A stretch of DNA of 64,000 nt from Pseudovirgaria hyperparasitica (GCF_010093815.1 NW_022985559.1:337770-401769); one strand, 5' to 3'. Positions 24,212 to 36,113 are shown, numbered from the stretch's first letter. Numbers and translations: made by a program. The notes: generated by a model not told the origin, from the sequence alone.

Positions 24212-25092
24212 ATTGAGGTTGAAGGACGCGGGAGATCACTCGATGCGGCAGCCAAGCACCGTAGATGGTTGGGGTCGTCGCGTTTGCCAGGGGAGAGCTC
24301 TTGTGCGGGGAGGGGCGCGCATGGCAAGACTTTGAGAATGATCAGAATCAGATAGTAGAGCACAAGATAAAGCGGTCGTCTGCAGAAGCTGTCAAGAGAC
24401 CAAGAAGCTAGGGACGGAGGGAGATTTTGTTGTGTGATTCGACGTCTGGGGGGAATTTGGCCGCAGATGGGTCTCCCCTGCATACTAAAAGACGATCGAT
24501 AATAATCATAGTATAGCTCTGCCGGAATCCGGAGAGCAGTTGAGCTAAGAGGCTTAAGGCAGTCAGGCAGCAGAGTGTTCGCCTGAGGCATTATTATAAC
24601 AAGCTAATTAGTGCTGCGGCTTCTGCTCCCTGAGCTACGGCAGCTAATTAATTCCTACGGAATCATAAAAAGATACAACGTTTTATCTAGCGCCCGCTAG
24701 CGCCCTCACCAAAACCACGACTAAAAATCCACCTTTTCCCTCATAATAAATTAACCACGACCTTCATCGAAAATTTATTCCGATAAATCGTGCTCCTGGC
24801 TGCGCCGAGTAATTCTATATACTTTTTATATCTTGCAGGCGCGGCGTCGCAGACGAGTTCTAGTTACAAGCCTCTGGTATCGCGTTTGGTAGCAGCTTGA
24901 AAATTCGCACGTCTTAGCCGTGGATTTTCCGGCGTGCCTTAGTGCCTTAGTGCCTTAGTGCCTTAGTGCCTTAAATTGAGACTGCACGCAGTCTGCCGGC
25001 CGCAGGCCACCCTAGTTAGTTATTAAAACTATATACATTTCGTCTCTGCGTATTTACTCCCGCAATTTTCATCCCAACACACCTTCACTCGC
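24212..25092. other. Divergent AT-rich intergenic region
   Basis: 880 bp between the phosphatase (minus) and the methyltransferase (plus). It is AT-rich from about 24,600 to 25,060. An imperfect inverted repeat (TAATTAG and CTAATTA arms near 24,603-24,650) and a short tandem repeat lie inside. It may hold a small decayed element, but no transposase or clear ends are seen. Confidence 0.4.
24934..24973. repeat. Tandem octamer GTGCCTTA x5
   Basis: Five perfect head-to-tail copies of GTGCCTTA in the promoter side of the methyltransferase gene. Confidence 0.9.
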
Positions 25093-26510
25093 ATGGCATT
25101 TACGTTGTGTACACGTCAATCTGGCGTGTACAGCTTCTGCCGTAATGTTTTGCCTCTGAACTTTCGCCGTCATGCCACTGGCGGCAATGTCTTTGCTGGT
25201 ACGGTAACACATGCCTGCGAAGAGCTGCAGACTGGAGCATACAGCTAACTTGACCTATAGACGGTGACACCGTGCTTCTCAAATACTTTCGACGAGGACA
25301 AGATGATGCTGAAGTGCTCGTGAAGCTCCGCAAAGGCGGAGAAGTGCACACTGGTCGCGGTCGGACGTATCACAACGAACTGATAGGCAAAAGTCCTCGC
25401 GACCACCTTAAAAGCAGCAGTGGATCTCGCATTCGTGTGATGGAACCCACGCTGGCCGACTATTGCAGATTGACTCCGCGGCTCTGTACTCCTGTACGCT
25501 CCTTTCAAATTTCTCACACGGGCAGGACCTGTATTGACCACGTCTGATAGATATATCCTTGGAGTGCGAATACAATTGTAAGTGCGCTAGATATACATCT
25601 ACCAGAGATTGGAGACAGCGAGACTCCGCCATTGGAAATACTAGAGTCTGGGACTGGTCACGGATCCTTGACTCTCCATCTGGCAAGAGCCATACACGGA
25701 GCAAATCCACCGCGCCCTCGGGTCCCGTCGAGCTCTACACCGGAGCGCAACATGGAAGATGCTACATACAATGGACATAGTGCTGACGATGTCTTTGAGC
25801 ACACAATGTCAGAATGGAAGAAGAATAGGCGAGCAGTAATTCACACAGTTGACAACCGTCCGAACCACGCAAAGCGGGGAAAAGAGATAGTCCGAGGCTT
25901 CCGCCGAGGTTTATATGCTGATAACGTGGAGTTCCATGTAAGCGATGTGAGCTCGTGGATTACTCGGGAACAAGAGCGGAGGGAGTCTGAAGAACCATTT
26001 CTGTCACACGTCGTTCTCGACATGCCATCGGCACAAGCTCATTTATCAACCATTGCAAGGGCTCTACGTGTAGACGGCGTGCTTGCTATATTCAATCCCA
26101 GCATTACGCAAATTGGAGATTGCGAGAAGCGTATACGGCTGGAGGCACTCCCCTTGACCCAGGACCAAGTCATCGAACTTGTATCACCGCGGCCATGGGA
26201 CCTCACGTGTACCGTGCCGAGAAGTATTAGACCGCGAGAATACCCATCGACGCAAACTTCGGCTGTCGAAACCGAGACCGTTGATGTGCCTACGGAGGAA
26301 CTATGCACTGAGGAATCAGTGACCCCTGAAACTGAAAATGCTGGAGATCGCTCAGCACAATCGGTAATGAATGCCGAGCGCGTTGAACCAGACAGCGTTA
26401 TGATTTGCCGACCAAAGTTCTATACCGGAAATACCGGCGGGGGATTCCTCGGGGTCTGGCGGCGGATGCACCTGAGGACAGTCGAGGAAATGACCAAGAC
26501 ACAGGGCTGA
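25093..26510 (+). CDS. Trm61-like tRNA (adenine-N1)-methyltransferase, possibly mitochondrial
   Basis: S-adenosylmethionine-dependent methyltransferase of the TrmI/Trm61 (m1A58) family, 432 residues in three exons (25093-25198, 25261-25493, 25551-26510). The N-terminal beta domain contains DGDTVLLKYF; junction 2 joins RLTPRLCTP to IYPWSANTIVSALDI, and the SAM-binding motif I follows as LEILESGTGHGSLTLHLARA. FLSHVVLDMPSA matches the catalytic aspartate-proline-like motif (DMP). A 30-residue Arg/Ser/Thr-rich, acid-free leader looks like a mitochondrial presequence, which separates it from the nuclear Trm61 of the Trm6-Trm61 complex. An acidic, low-complexity insertion near residues 330-375 interrupts the C-terminal part. 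Targeting is inference; family is firm. Confidence 0.85.
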
Positions 26511-26932
26511 TAACTATACGCCACGTAAGAGCAGGACGCTACGGATTATCTCACCGGTCATGAATCGAGGCATGAGTGAGGTTCCGGTATCCTTGAGGCT
26601 GGGATTATCTAGGAGGTTATAGTTACTCGGCGCCCGGTTCGACGACCAACCTTGAATACATCTCGTGCACAGCCTTGAAGAACTTGAGGCACGCAAAGTG
26701 ACATTATAACGGGACTCGAGATTGATAGTTGACGTTGCCAGACCGGACTTGCTCTTCTGACGAACAATTTCACGTCCTGGGCAATATATAGATAACCTTC
26801 TAGTAAGGTGAATGCTCCAACAGGATTGAACTTCATCACCGGATCTGAGAGTCCGGGTGTACCACGTGGCATTGAATAGGCGAAGATCAACATCCGCAAT
26901 AAATGCTGCTTCGAACATTTTCGGTCAAAACG
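26511..26932. other. Short convergent intergenic region
   Basis: 420 bp between convergent stops. Two long minus-strand open frames here (26514-26918, 26609-26899) are in the 3' flank and have no motif. Confidence 0.5.
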
Positions 26933-28426
26933 TTAGGTAACAAGGGTGTTCTTCCATCCTCCTTCTTCGCTAAATATTTTGCCTACCTCTTTCGCGACTT
27001 GCAGAAGATGACGGTCATGATATCTGGACACGACCAGCGACAGTCCAATAGGCATGTCATTCGAGCCCTTGAACCCAGGGACATTTGCAACAGGTACATG
27101 CAAAGCCTGTTCCGCATTAGCTATCATGCGATATTGTCTCTATTTAGCACGCGTGAGAGGGGATAAAACGCACCGTCCACATCGCATTGAAAGCTGCACT
27201 GCCTGTACTCTTGAGGCCTACAGGCGCTTCGTCAGGAATGCTCGGCGTAAGCACAGCATCATACTCAGATGCGATAGCATCGAACTTTGGACGCAGTGTT
27301 GCAATCCTGTCAATTGCTTCGACATATTGCTTTCTAGTAATTTTCTCGTCATTTTCCGCTACTCCAATAAGAAAGGGGTCGAGCTTGTCTCCGTTAGCGT
27401 TGTATTCCGACAGGAAAGTTGTTCGTCCTTCGCCGAAGAGCAGTCTCTTGTTGGACTTGGGAAAATCATCAAACTCAGGGGGCAGTGTCAATTCAGTGAG
27501 CTTCGCACCATGCAGACTTAACAGCTCAAGCCCTCTCGCCAAAGCATCCTGCGTTCCTCTACCCGCTTGGTCCCATATCTCCGTCTTGCAGAATGCAATC
27601 TTGGCGCCCTTGATGTTGAACGTCTCAGGCGATGGCTCATCATCCTTGATCTCTAGGACGTCCGCGAGCATCTCTAAGTCTTCAACACTGCGGGCGAAGA
27701 AACCTAATGTGTCGAGCAATAGCGAGTAGACCTTGAGACCCTCACGCGATACAGAATTCCAGGTTGGCTTCAGGGCGTAAACGCCATTAAACGAGGCAGG
27801 TCTGATCATGCTTCCGCCTGTTTGAGTCCCTAGAGCGAGAGGGACTTGGAGGTCGGCAACGGCGGCTCCAGATCCTGACGATGAGCCTCCAGGTGTACGA
27901 CCTGAGTCGTGTGGATTCGTAGTAGCAGGGCCTTCCGTGGTCGACGCGAACTCCGTCGTTGTTGTTTTTCCTATTGCAGGTATAAGTTTGAGTAGCATCG
28001 TAAAGGATGAAGGATTACCAAATATTAATGCTCCAGCATTGCGAAGAGTGATGACCGGCGCGGCATCGAGCTTTGGAGCATCGTCCTTGTAGATGGTCGA
28101 GCCCATTTGAGTGGGCATGTCTATGTTGCATTAGTCTTAGAGTGATACCAAATCATGCTGTCTCTGATCGAACCTTTAGTGTAAATGACATCTTTGACAC
28201 CAATCGCAATCCCGTGCAATGGGCCTCTTCGTGCCTGCGGTACTTGATCGAGTTTTCGAGCTTCGTCTAACACCAAATCCTCATCAAAGTAAGCCCACGC
28301 TTTCACTGTAGCATCTCGAGCTTTCACTCGTGATATAAGCGATCGTGCATATTCCTCTACTGTTATATTGTTACTCCTCAGGAGGGATGCAACCTCAGCA
28401 GCCGTGAGTTTGTACAGATCCTGCAT
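26933..28426 (-). CDS. Amidase-signature family hydrolase
   Basis: Four exons (28174-28426, 28019-28120, 27174-27970, 26933-27106) encode 441 residues. The Ser-cisSer-Lys triad region is visible: Lys78 in GIAIGVKDV, the glycine/serine-rich core GGSSSGSGAAVAD, and GTQTGGSMIRPASFNG with the nucleophile serine loop. Junctions restore VIYTKDMPTQMGSTIY, GALIFGKTTTTEFAS and AMWTALHVPVANVPG, all typical of fungal amidases. The first intron has a GTTCGA donor, similar to the GTTCGT donor in the FMN monooxygenase. No signal peptide; probably cytosolic. Length is a little under the 500-550 residues of many fungal amidases. Substrate unknown. Confidence 0.88.
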
Positions 28427-29102
28427 CACGTCAATGACTTATTATGGGAAGAAAGTAGCGAACTTTGAACGACGCCTGTCTGTTAAGAAATATATATACT
28501 TATTGGATGCCTAGTCAGGCTTATCTTAGAAAGCAAGGATGACTGTTGAGAGTTAAGTCGATCACCCGGGTATGGCGGGTGCTGGAATCCGCATTTACGT
28601 AAAGCCTCTCTAAAACTAACCCGTAGGGGGTAACCCTGAGCGCCGAATGTCTCCTACGGAACATATCCGTATGTCCTTTTAGGACCATTCGAACATGAAT
28701 GAGTATTTACCTGGACGATTCCAGGACGTGTAGTGGTGGTAGGCGTGATTTCTGACTGTAATTCTACTGATCACGGATCGCTGTCCGATGCGTCGAACGC
28801 AATTCAGGCATGCCGATAAGGGTGGGTCTATGGTTCCATCCCTCGATGCAGTCAGAATCGAGCGAGATCACTGTTATATATCAATGTACGAGTATTAATC
28901 AAGTACACTGCCATGTGAGTGATGTGTGAGATGGGATGGAGCCGCGGAATTGCCTGAGGTGTCAAGGGGGTGAATCGGGACGCCAAGGTTAGACAAGACC
29001 CCGCCCGATCCACTATCCATGTCTCCATGCGCTCGTTCTTTAAGGAGCAAATCCCTCTCTATCGAAACAGAAACCCTCTAATCCAGACCGACCTCAACAA
29101 CC
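28427..29102. promoter_or_regulatory. Divergent promoter, amidase / Zn2Cys6 gene
   Basis: 675 bp between divergent starts. No repeats or extra gene recognised; the last 60 bases before 29103 are C/A/T-rich like a fungal leader. Confidence 0.4.
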
Positions 29103-31183
29103 ATGGAGGCCAACAATGGCCTTGCACCTCCTCCTCTTCATCTCCCAGATGGTGCCTGGACCCAGGGCCCCGTATCCCTCGCCCGTGGCCGTTCTGCAAA
29201 GGACCCCAGCGCTCAGACAGCTACCTACACCGTTCATTCTCTAGAAGAGTTCGAAACAGCTCTACGCGCATACCTTGATGACCCACCTCCCGATCCCGAA
29301 CATGCGGAGGGCCATTTTCATTTTTGGCTCGGTGCGAGCTTCCTCGTGCACCCCCCGGTGCTGTCACCCCAGGAGCGAGTAGCTCTCGAAGCTCATGCTC
29401 GTCGAGTTGAGCAGCAAGCAGCACAGCAACTCCAGGAGGAGGACCAGCAACAAGACCCAACAAACCAATCGGCATATCCTCCTACAAGCCTGGACGCGCA
29501 CTATGCTGCTGCTGCTCAGGCACATCGTGCCGCACAGAGAGCAATATACGCACAGAATGCAAAGCTTGGCCCTCGACCCGATGGACGTACTATTGTAGCA
29601 AGATCAGAGGCTTGTGGTCTGCCATCGACCAAAATCTCCATGAGCATCTTAGAGGCCCTTCAACCTACGGCCGATCCCAAAGACCGTATGCGGAAGCAAA
29701 GAGCAATAGCGAAGGCCTGTATTGAAGCCATTCAGCGGGTAGATGGCTATCGGTACAGTTTCCACAACAATTGGAACAGCAGAGAGGACGACGCTTTCAG
29801 GTTTAGTTATTACTGTAACGATTCCCTGTTGAACAAAGATCGGGCCGCCAATGGCAAAGGTCAGAAAGTTGGTCAGTAGATCCACCTTACATGGTGAGAC
29901 TATGCTAACGAATAAGCCTTAACAGGTAAGAGGGCCACAAAGCCCGTGTATGACTGCCGAGGTGTGCTTGCTGTCAAATTCTCGTCCGTGAAGCAGAGCT
30001 TGGAAGTCCACTATAAGCACATTCCGAAGCATAAGACGTATGAAGAGCGTGCCCCGCCACCCCGACGAGATTCCAAAAGAAGGAAGCGATTGGAGGCAGA
30101 CGATCCAGACGCGTAAGCAGAAAGAACATTTGGGTTGTCTGGCACAGCTGACCTCATGAGCAGTGTACCTCAAAAGAAGCCGCGTCCGCCGCCTAAGGAG
30201 AAAGATCTCAGCGCCCTGCCGAAGAAGAAGAAGGACAAGGCAAATAAAGAACAGCCTGCAGACTCCATTGAAAGCTCTCTTAGGGCACAAAGTCTACAAT
30301 CCTTGCTTGAGCTCATACGAGTTGACGGGCCCACCGGCAGTGGAACCAATGGTGACACTGCTCCAGCTGTTGATGCTGGGATACAAATTTTCCAGGCCAC
30401 CCAAGCGAGTCCTTCCGGTACTCCAGATACTTCGCACCCTGCCAAGAGGCGACCGAGACTTGCCTGTGATCAGTGTAGGTCGAAGCGAACAGCATGTGAT
30501 CATGCTCGACCAACTTGCAAGTCTTGCAACACTCGAAGTCTTCAATGTGTCTACAACGATATGGCAGACAAAGCCTCTCGACAGTCTCTACCTGCAACTG
30601 GACAGTTGGCTCAGGCACCCAGCAACAACATATCAACTCCAAACACAACATCAGCACCACCCGTCGTGCAGAAAGCTGCTGGCCCAACGCCATCGGATGA
30701 CTTGATTTTGCAGAAGATGAAAGCTGACTTGGAAGCTGCTCAATTGCGTATTGCTCAGTTGGAAGCCGAAAAGAACACGAGTCCAACCGTGTCGACCCGC
30801 ACCGTGACGCCGAATACTATGAATAATATCACTCCACAGCCCCGGCACCGCGAAGTACTTCATCAGCAATATCAGCAGATGCAGCAGAGTGAGTGGATAT
30901 AGATTTCAAGTATTTTGTGAGGCTAATGATCACAGATAATATGCACCCTCGCCACGACTATCCTCGCCAGCCGGTGCAGCCACAGGGGCAAGCGCAACAA
31001 GCTCCAGCCCAACCTTCACCGCAGCAACATCAACATCAAACGCACCACATGCAGGCCTCACAGCAGACGCAGTGGCCCGCACCTACATGGAACTCATACC
31101 AGTATCCGCAGACGTCGCTGCAGGCTCCGAGACAGGATCAGTGGAACAGTCGAACTAATACTGGCAACCTGTTCCGCCAATAG
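29103..31183 (+). CDS. Zn2Cys6 transcription factor with an additional N-terminal conserved domain
   Basis: Four exons (29103-29871, 29926-30112, 30164-30888, 30936-31183) encode 642 residues. The zinc cluster is central, not N-terminal: Cys420 to Cys447 with C-x2-C-x6-C-x6-C-x2-C-x6-C spacing (starts CDQCRSKRTACDH). It follows a basic Lys/Pro stretch (KKPRPPPKEK, PKKKKDK) likely to be a nuclear signal. Residues about 215-305 (YSFHNNWNSREDDAFRFSYY, CRGVLAVKFS, LEVHYKHIPKHKTYEER) look like a separate, strongly conserved DNA-binding-like domain with Cys and His residues, reminiscent of FAR1/WRKY-GCM1-type folds; that comparison is tentative. A coiled coil (LILQKMKADLEAAQLRIAQL) and a Gln/Pro-rich tail follow. 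Confidence 0.85.
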
Positions 31184-31885
31184 AGTGCATGGTAGCTGCC
31201 ACTCTCGACCCTTAATATGTAATTTTGTCAATGATGTTATGATTAGCGTACATTCTTCTGTTCCTTAGCGTCGTCTTGAGTAGTTACTGTTACGCGGACT
31301 TGTTGGAAAACTTTCGGGAATATGCGTTTGGATGGTATCATTCTACGGGTTCATGGTATTACACCATCTTATGACAGCGTTTGATTTGGCGGTACTTGTG
31401 TGGAGCTTCCTAGGCGTTTGCGGAGGCTGTCCGGACCACAGCGAGGCAACAGGTCGGAACACGATGTTGCTCACTCATTCATTCACACGGTTCTGAGTTA
31501 CGAGATCAAAAGTTCTTAAAGTCATATAATCGTCACCTATCATCTCGTTTAGTCATTCATGTAAGCTGATTTGCCCACTTCCGGACACGACCTTCGCAAG
31601 TATACGCCCCATGAAAGTGAGGATCCTGCGTGAAGCCGGAAGACGGTATGAATGTGCGTAGGTAAGGTGGAATATCTAAGCAGTGAACTCGAGGTGAGAT
31701 TGTACAAGACAAGTTCTTGGGTTGTTCATCGTCACGGTCTGGACCCGATTGGTGGCGCTGCCCACTTGTTCTTTGTTTCTTCCTCAGCTCAGCCTCACGT
31801 CCATGGACTCTACCTCGAATCATCCGCCAACTCGTCATCTTGCTCTGCGTTACGTGCGGACATAGTATGAGCGCAAGCATAAACT
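31184..31885. other. Intergenic, no gene seen
   Basis: 700 bp between two plus-strand genes; short frames only. Confidence 0.5.
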
Positions 31886-33817
31886 ATGACATCCGTCTTC
31901 GGCGTCTCGGCTGGCGACTTCATAGCTACAGGCATCTTGATCAAGAACCTCATCCAAGCCTTGCGCGTGTCCGCCGCCTCCGAGCACCTCGAGCTCTGTT
32001 CAGAGCTCGACGGACTCAAGCGCGCGCTCCACGAGATCGAACATCTGAAATGTAGTCCTGAGCAGGAGCGAGATGTGAATGCTGTGAAGGTCGCAGCGCT
32101 CCGCTGCCGGCATCCTTTGGAGGACTTCGAGAAGAAGCTCGTCAAGTATTGGAGCATTGGGACACAGCCGACGAGTACGACTGGACGGATAGTCAGGATT
32201 GGTCGGAAGGTGCAGTGGAGTGTGAGTATGCAGGACGATGTGGATAGGCTTAGGGCAGTGATTGCGGCGCATGTTGGGAGCTTGAATATGCGTCTTCTGA
32301 CGCTGGGACTGTGAGTTGCTTGTGCTAGTACTATTTTGCTACCGTGTATTGATTTGTGAAGGAATGCTATACTGTTGGAATCTAGCACTTTGGCTGATGC
32401 GTCCACGTCCTCGGATGCGCTCCAGCGGGAGATGCCTGCGATCCGCTCGGAGATTATCAACATGAGTGGAATGGTGTCAAAGAGCACCACAATGCTGTCG
32501 TCACTCAAAGACCTTGTAACTCTGTAACGGCCGTCGAGTCTGCCTGCTCAGGACTGACTGCTAACATTTGAGCAGGAATCTTGTGCCGCAACTCTCCCAC
32601 TTGACTGATTTTGCACTCAAGATATGGACGACCAATTTGGATATCCTGGCAAAACTTTCGGATGTATCTAATCAGTTGGAGATAGATCTAAAGCACACTC
32701 ATTTCCAGGCACAGTTCATATTCGAAGATGCATCGGGGAATATACTGCCTTTGCCGCCCGAGCTCGGATGGAGGGTACGTATGCCTGACTCCAGCCTCCA
32801 GACTCCAATTTTATGAACGAGACATGAATGAATGACCCTTACCATTTACCACAGGGCATGAACGCCATCGTAAAGGACCGCTACCTCACCGGCCCAGGCC
32901 ATCGCAAAATCGCCGCTGGCGAGTACGAGCTATTCCACACACGAGACCGCAACCAGCTCATCACAAGCGATACATACCCTCTCCTGCCGCCCGGATCGCG
33001 CATAACGATGTCTCTGATCATCGGCCGCTACGAAGACTGGCAGTCGCGGAATTGCTCGCGGCCGGGCTGTGCCTCGCGTAGCTTTAGCCGGACGAGTGCT
33101 GGTGGATGGACATGGTGAGCGAGCTCCACGTCCCTACATGCCGTACCGTTCTGTCAGTCCGCAGTGTTCTAAGTTTCCGCAAACAGCGATGCGTGTGCGG
33201 TCTGGTTCGACAAATCGCACACCATGATCCCCCGACCGTTCCGCGAGCTGCACCTCGACGATCTCGACGACGTGTCCGCAAGCCTCCTCCACGCGCATCA
33301 TGTTCCGGGGGGAGGCACAAAGCGCCGTGCGGCCGGGCTTGCCGAACGTCGTCTCACGGTGCGACAGATCTTCGATATGATCACCACACTGCGGGACGAC
33401 CGGAAGTGGTTTAAGAATATCTCGGTTATCGAAAGTGATCTGTCGGATATCGAGGCGTATATCAGCTCGGCGACCGTGGCCGAGCATGGACGGCCGAAGA
33501 AAGTGCCGAGAGGAGCGCGGAGCTCGAAAGTGCGGGCGCCAAAAGGGGCGATTGAGCGAGACCGGGAACTCGTTAGCAAGGCTTATGCCGTTGTGAGCGA
33601 TCTTATAGGTTATGATGTGCTTGATGAACAGATAGAGGATTATGACACGACGTTTGCTAATTTCGGCTTCGATTCTCTCCTGGCTGTCCAGCTGCCGTTG
33701 TCACTGGAAGAAGCGCTGGGGTATCGAGTCACGATAACACCATATGAGCTGATGAGCCAGGAGATGACGATGGCAAAATTCAAGACGCTAATCCTGAGTG
33801 CCAATCCGAAGGCCTGA
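31886..33817 (+). CDS. Ubiquitin-like (ULD_2-type) / zinc-ribbon protein fused to an acyl-carrier-like domain
   Basis: Five exons (31886-32310, 32362-32523, 32576-32774, 32855-33114, 33187-33817) encode 558 residues. Residues 1-140 (SAGDFIATGILIKNLIQAL, CSELDGLKRALHEIEHLK) match the helical N-terminal region seen in fungal ULD_2 proteins. Residues about 240-325 are ubiquitin-like (AQFIFEDASGNILPLPPELG ... PGSRITMSLIIG). Cys329, 334, 349 and 352 form a zinc ribbon, and the last intron splits the codon of Cys349, which supports this splice. Residues about 480-555 look like a carrier domain: YDTTFANFGFDSLLAVQL followed by LEEALGYRVTITPYELM, with Ser512 (codon 33674-33676) at the phosphopantetheine site. 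No PKS or NRPS gene is nearby. Function unknown; a separate gene starting at 33224 is the alternative. Confidence 0.8.
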
Positions 33818-34043
33818 TGAAGTGGCTAGGGTTGGGCTTATACATAATACATAGGAGGTCAGGTACACACTCTAGAGTTCTGTCAGTTTTGGGAACGTAA
33901 CGCATCGACACCGGGCTCGATCGAAGATGTACCGAATGCTTCTTTCTATAAAGCGACAATTGAACGCCTACCTAATGCCCCCCTTATGCCCCCCTTATGC
34001 CCCCCTTTTCCCCCTTTTCCCCCTCTCTCCCCACCTACCTCCC

Positions 34044-35918
34044 TCACTCATCCAAAACCCCCATAACCCCCTCCGAATCCCGCACCAACACCGCCGTCCG
34101 ACTCAGACTCGCCCTGACCGGCTTCCGCGCACAGAAAATCTCCGTCAACTCCTCCAAAGTTCGCCTCCGCGTCTCCACAAAGAAGAAATAAATAAACACA
34201 AACTCCAGACTATCCCAGCCGATGAACAGGATATAGTACTTCCACCCGGCCCCCGTAAACGCAATCTCCGTCACAAAAGTATTGTAGAACCCGGCCAGAT
34301 TGATCACGAAATTGTTGAACCCCATCCCCTTCGCCCTGCTCTCGTAGCGCAGACATTCCACCGGGTAGAGTGCTTGCAGTGGTGTGTAGCCGGCCGAGTA
34401 CACGAATCCGAAGATGAAAATCAGGCCGATGATGGCCTTTGCCTGCGCAGGGCGCTGCACGGCAATCGTCCCGTCGTCAAGCGTAATGTACGCGCCCGTC
34501 ACGCCGTCAGTCCGCAGATTCGTCGCGTTCAGCGCCGCAATGGCAGCAAACAGCACGACAATCACAAACGTCGACACCAGCAACTGCGGCCGCCGGCCCC
34601 AGCGATCCGTAAACACGGCCCCGACCATCGCGCCGCCAAACGACACAATGTTCTGCATCCCGTTGTACAGCAGCCGGATGTTATTCCCCTCGATCCCGGC
34701 GCCGCGCAGCATGGTCGGGTAGAAGTACGAGACCGGCCCGTTGCCAGACCACTGCCCGAAGACCGCCATCGCCGCGACAAGCAGCGTCCGGTAGCGCGTC
34801 TCCCGCGAGTCGAACAGCTCCCGGTAATCCCACCAGCGCTTGTCCGCGCCCGTGACGCTGATGTCCTCGACCATCTCCTTGTACTCGAGCTGCACGATCG
34901 GACTGTCGCGACAGCCCTCGCCGTGAAACCGCGCCATCACATCCAGCGCCTCCTCATGCCGATCGTTCGCAATCAGCCAGCGCGGCGTCTCGGGGAGGAA
35001 CGGACTGCCCAGCAGCACGGCCCCGGAGAAGACAATCTGCAGCCAGATGGGCAGGCGCCAGGATGCGGTCCCGGGGAGTGTGGAGGTGGCAAAGGGGACA
35101 AAGGCGCCTGGGATGCCGCCGAGGAACCAGAATGTGTTGTAGATGCCTGTCATTGTGCCGCGGTAGCTCGGGTGGGCCATTTCGGAGACGTAGGCGGGCC
35201 CGGCGGAGGCGCAGATGGCGACGCCGAAGCCGAGGGTGAAGCGGCCGAGCATGAAGAGGGAGAGGTGGGTGCAGGTTGCCTGGATGGCGGTGCCGAGGAC
35301 GATGACGGCGGAGCCGATGAACATGCCCCATTTGCGGCCTGCGGGATTGAGTGTCAGCCAGTGAAGTGGAATGTAATGGAGTTAGGGGGACGGGGGAAGT
35401 GGTGTTATATACCTCGAAAATCCGTCGCAGGCCCAGCAGCAAACGACCCAAGCAGGTTCCCGATCGTGTATATAGCATACACAATCCCCGTCGACGGCGT
35501 GCCCTTATCAATCGGGAAATTAAAGTAAACACGGTACTGCTCATACGTGTTTATCCCAGCCATCAACGAGCCATCATAGCCATTAATGCAGCTATTCAGC
35601 GTCGCCAGCAGCAGACACGCGTACAGCTATTCTCTCACACTTTTGCGTTAGTGACTTCCCCCCAGACGTACTATGGGTTTAAGTGAGAGACATAGTTACC
35701 GAAAACATATTCCGCGTCCACGGCGAGGGCTTCTGCCGCTCCGTCGCATCCGTCAGCGCGACATTATACGAGTGCGCGACCTTTGCATCCTCCTTTTCCC
35801 GCCCTTCCTCCTCCTCCTTCTCGCCCCCTGTCGCCGAACCCCTCGAGCGCAGCGCCCGCCGGCCCCGGTACAGCCCGCTCTTTATCGCAAACTCGCGCTC
35901 CTGGGACGACAGCGACAT
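34044..35918 (-). CDS. MFS sugar transporter (lactose-permease-like, fungal)
   Basis: Three exons (35700-35918, 35413-35626, 34044-35338) encode 575 residues with 12 predicted membrane spans. Family signatures are NGYDGSLMAGINTYEQYRVYF across exon 2, TDFRGRKWGMFIGSA at the second junction, GRFTLGFGVAI, PETPRWLIAND, DRWGRRPQLL and PVECLRYESRAKGM. It should import a hexose or disaccharide by proton symport. The N-terminal 60 residues are polar with a Glu/Lys run (GGEKEEEEGREKED). The carboxyl tail is short and acidic at the end. The long opposite-strand frame at 33927-35528 is a shadow. The gene faces the 3-kb tandem-repeat region with its promoter side. Confidence 0.9.
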
Positions 35919-36113
35919 GACGGTAGCGGCAACATGGGACGGGTATCTCTCTCTCCTTCCGAGCAGTTTGTTTGCGGAAAGAAAAAAACAAAAGGAGAGG
36001 CTTTAGGATACTGTGTACAAACTTGAAGCCATGTAGATGTATGTAAGAGCGAGAATTGCGTGAGGGAGAGGAGGGTGGTAGTTGGCAGGCGCGTGTATAT
36101 ATGCTGGAGGGTA

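Noticed and set aside
33927-35528. 533-residue plus-strand open frame
   Set aside because: It is antisense to the sugar transporter, has an Arg/Pro/His-rich composition typical of a shadow frame in GC-rich coding DNA, and shows no domain.
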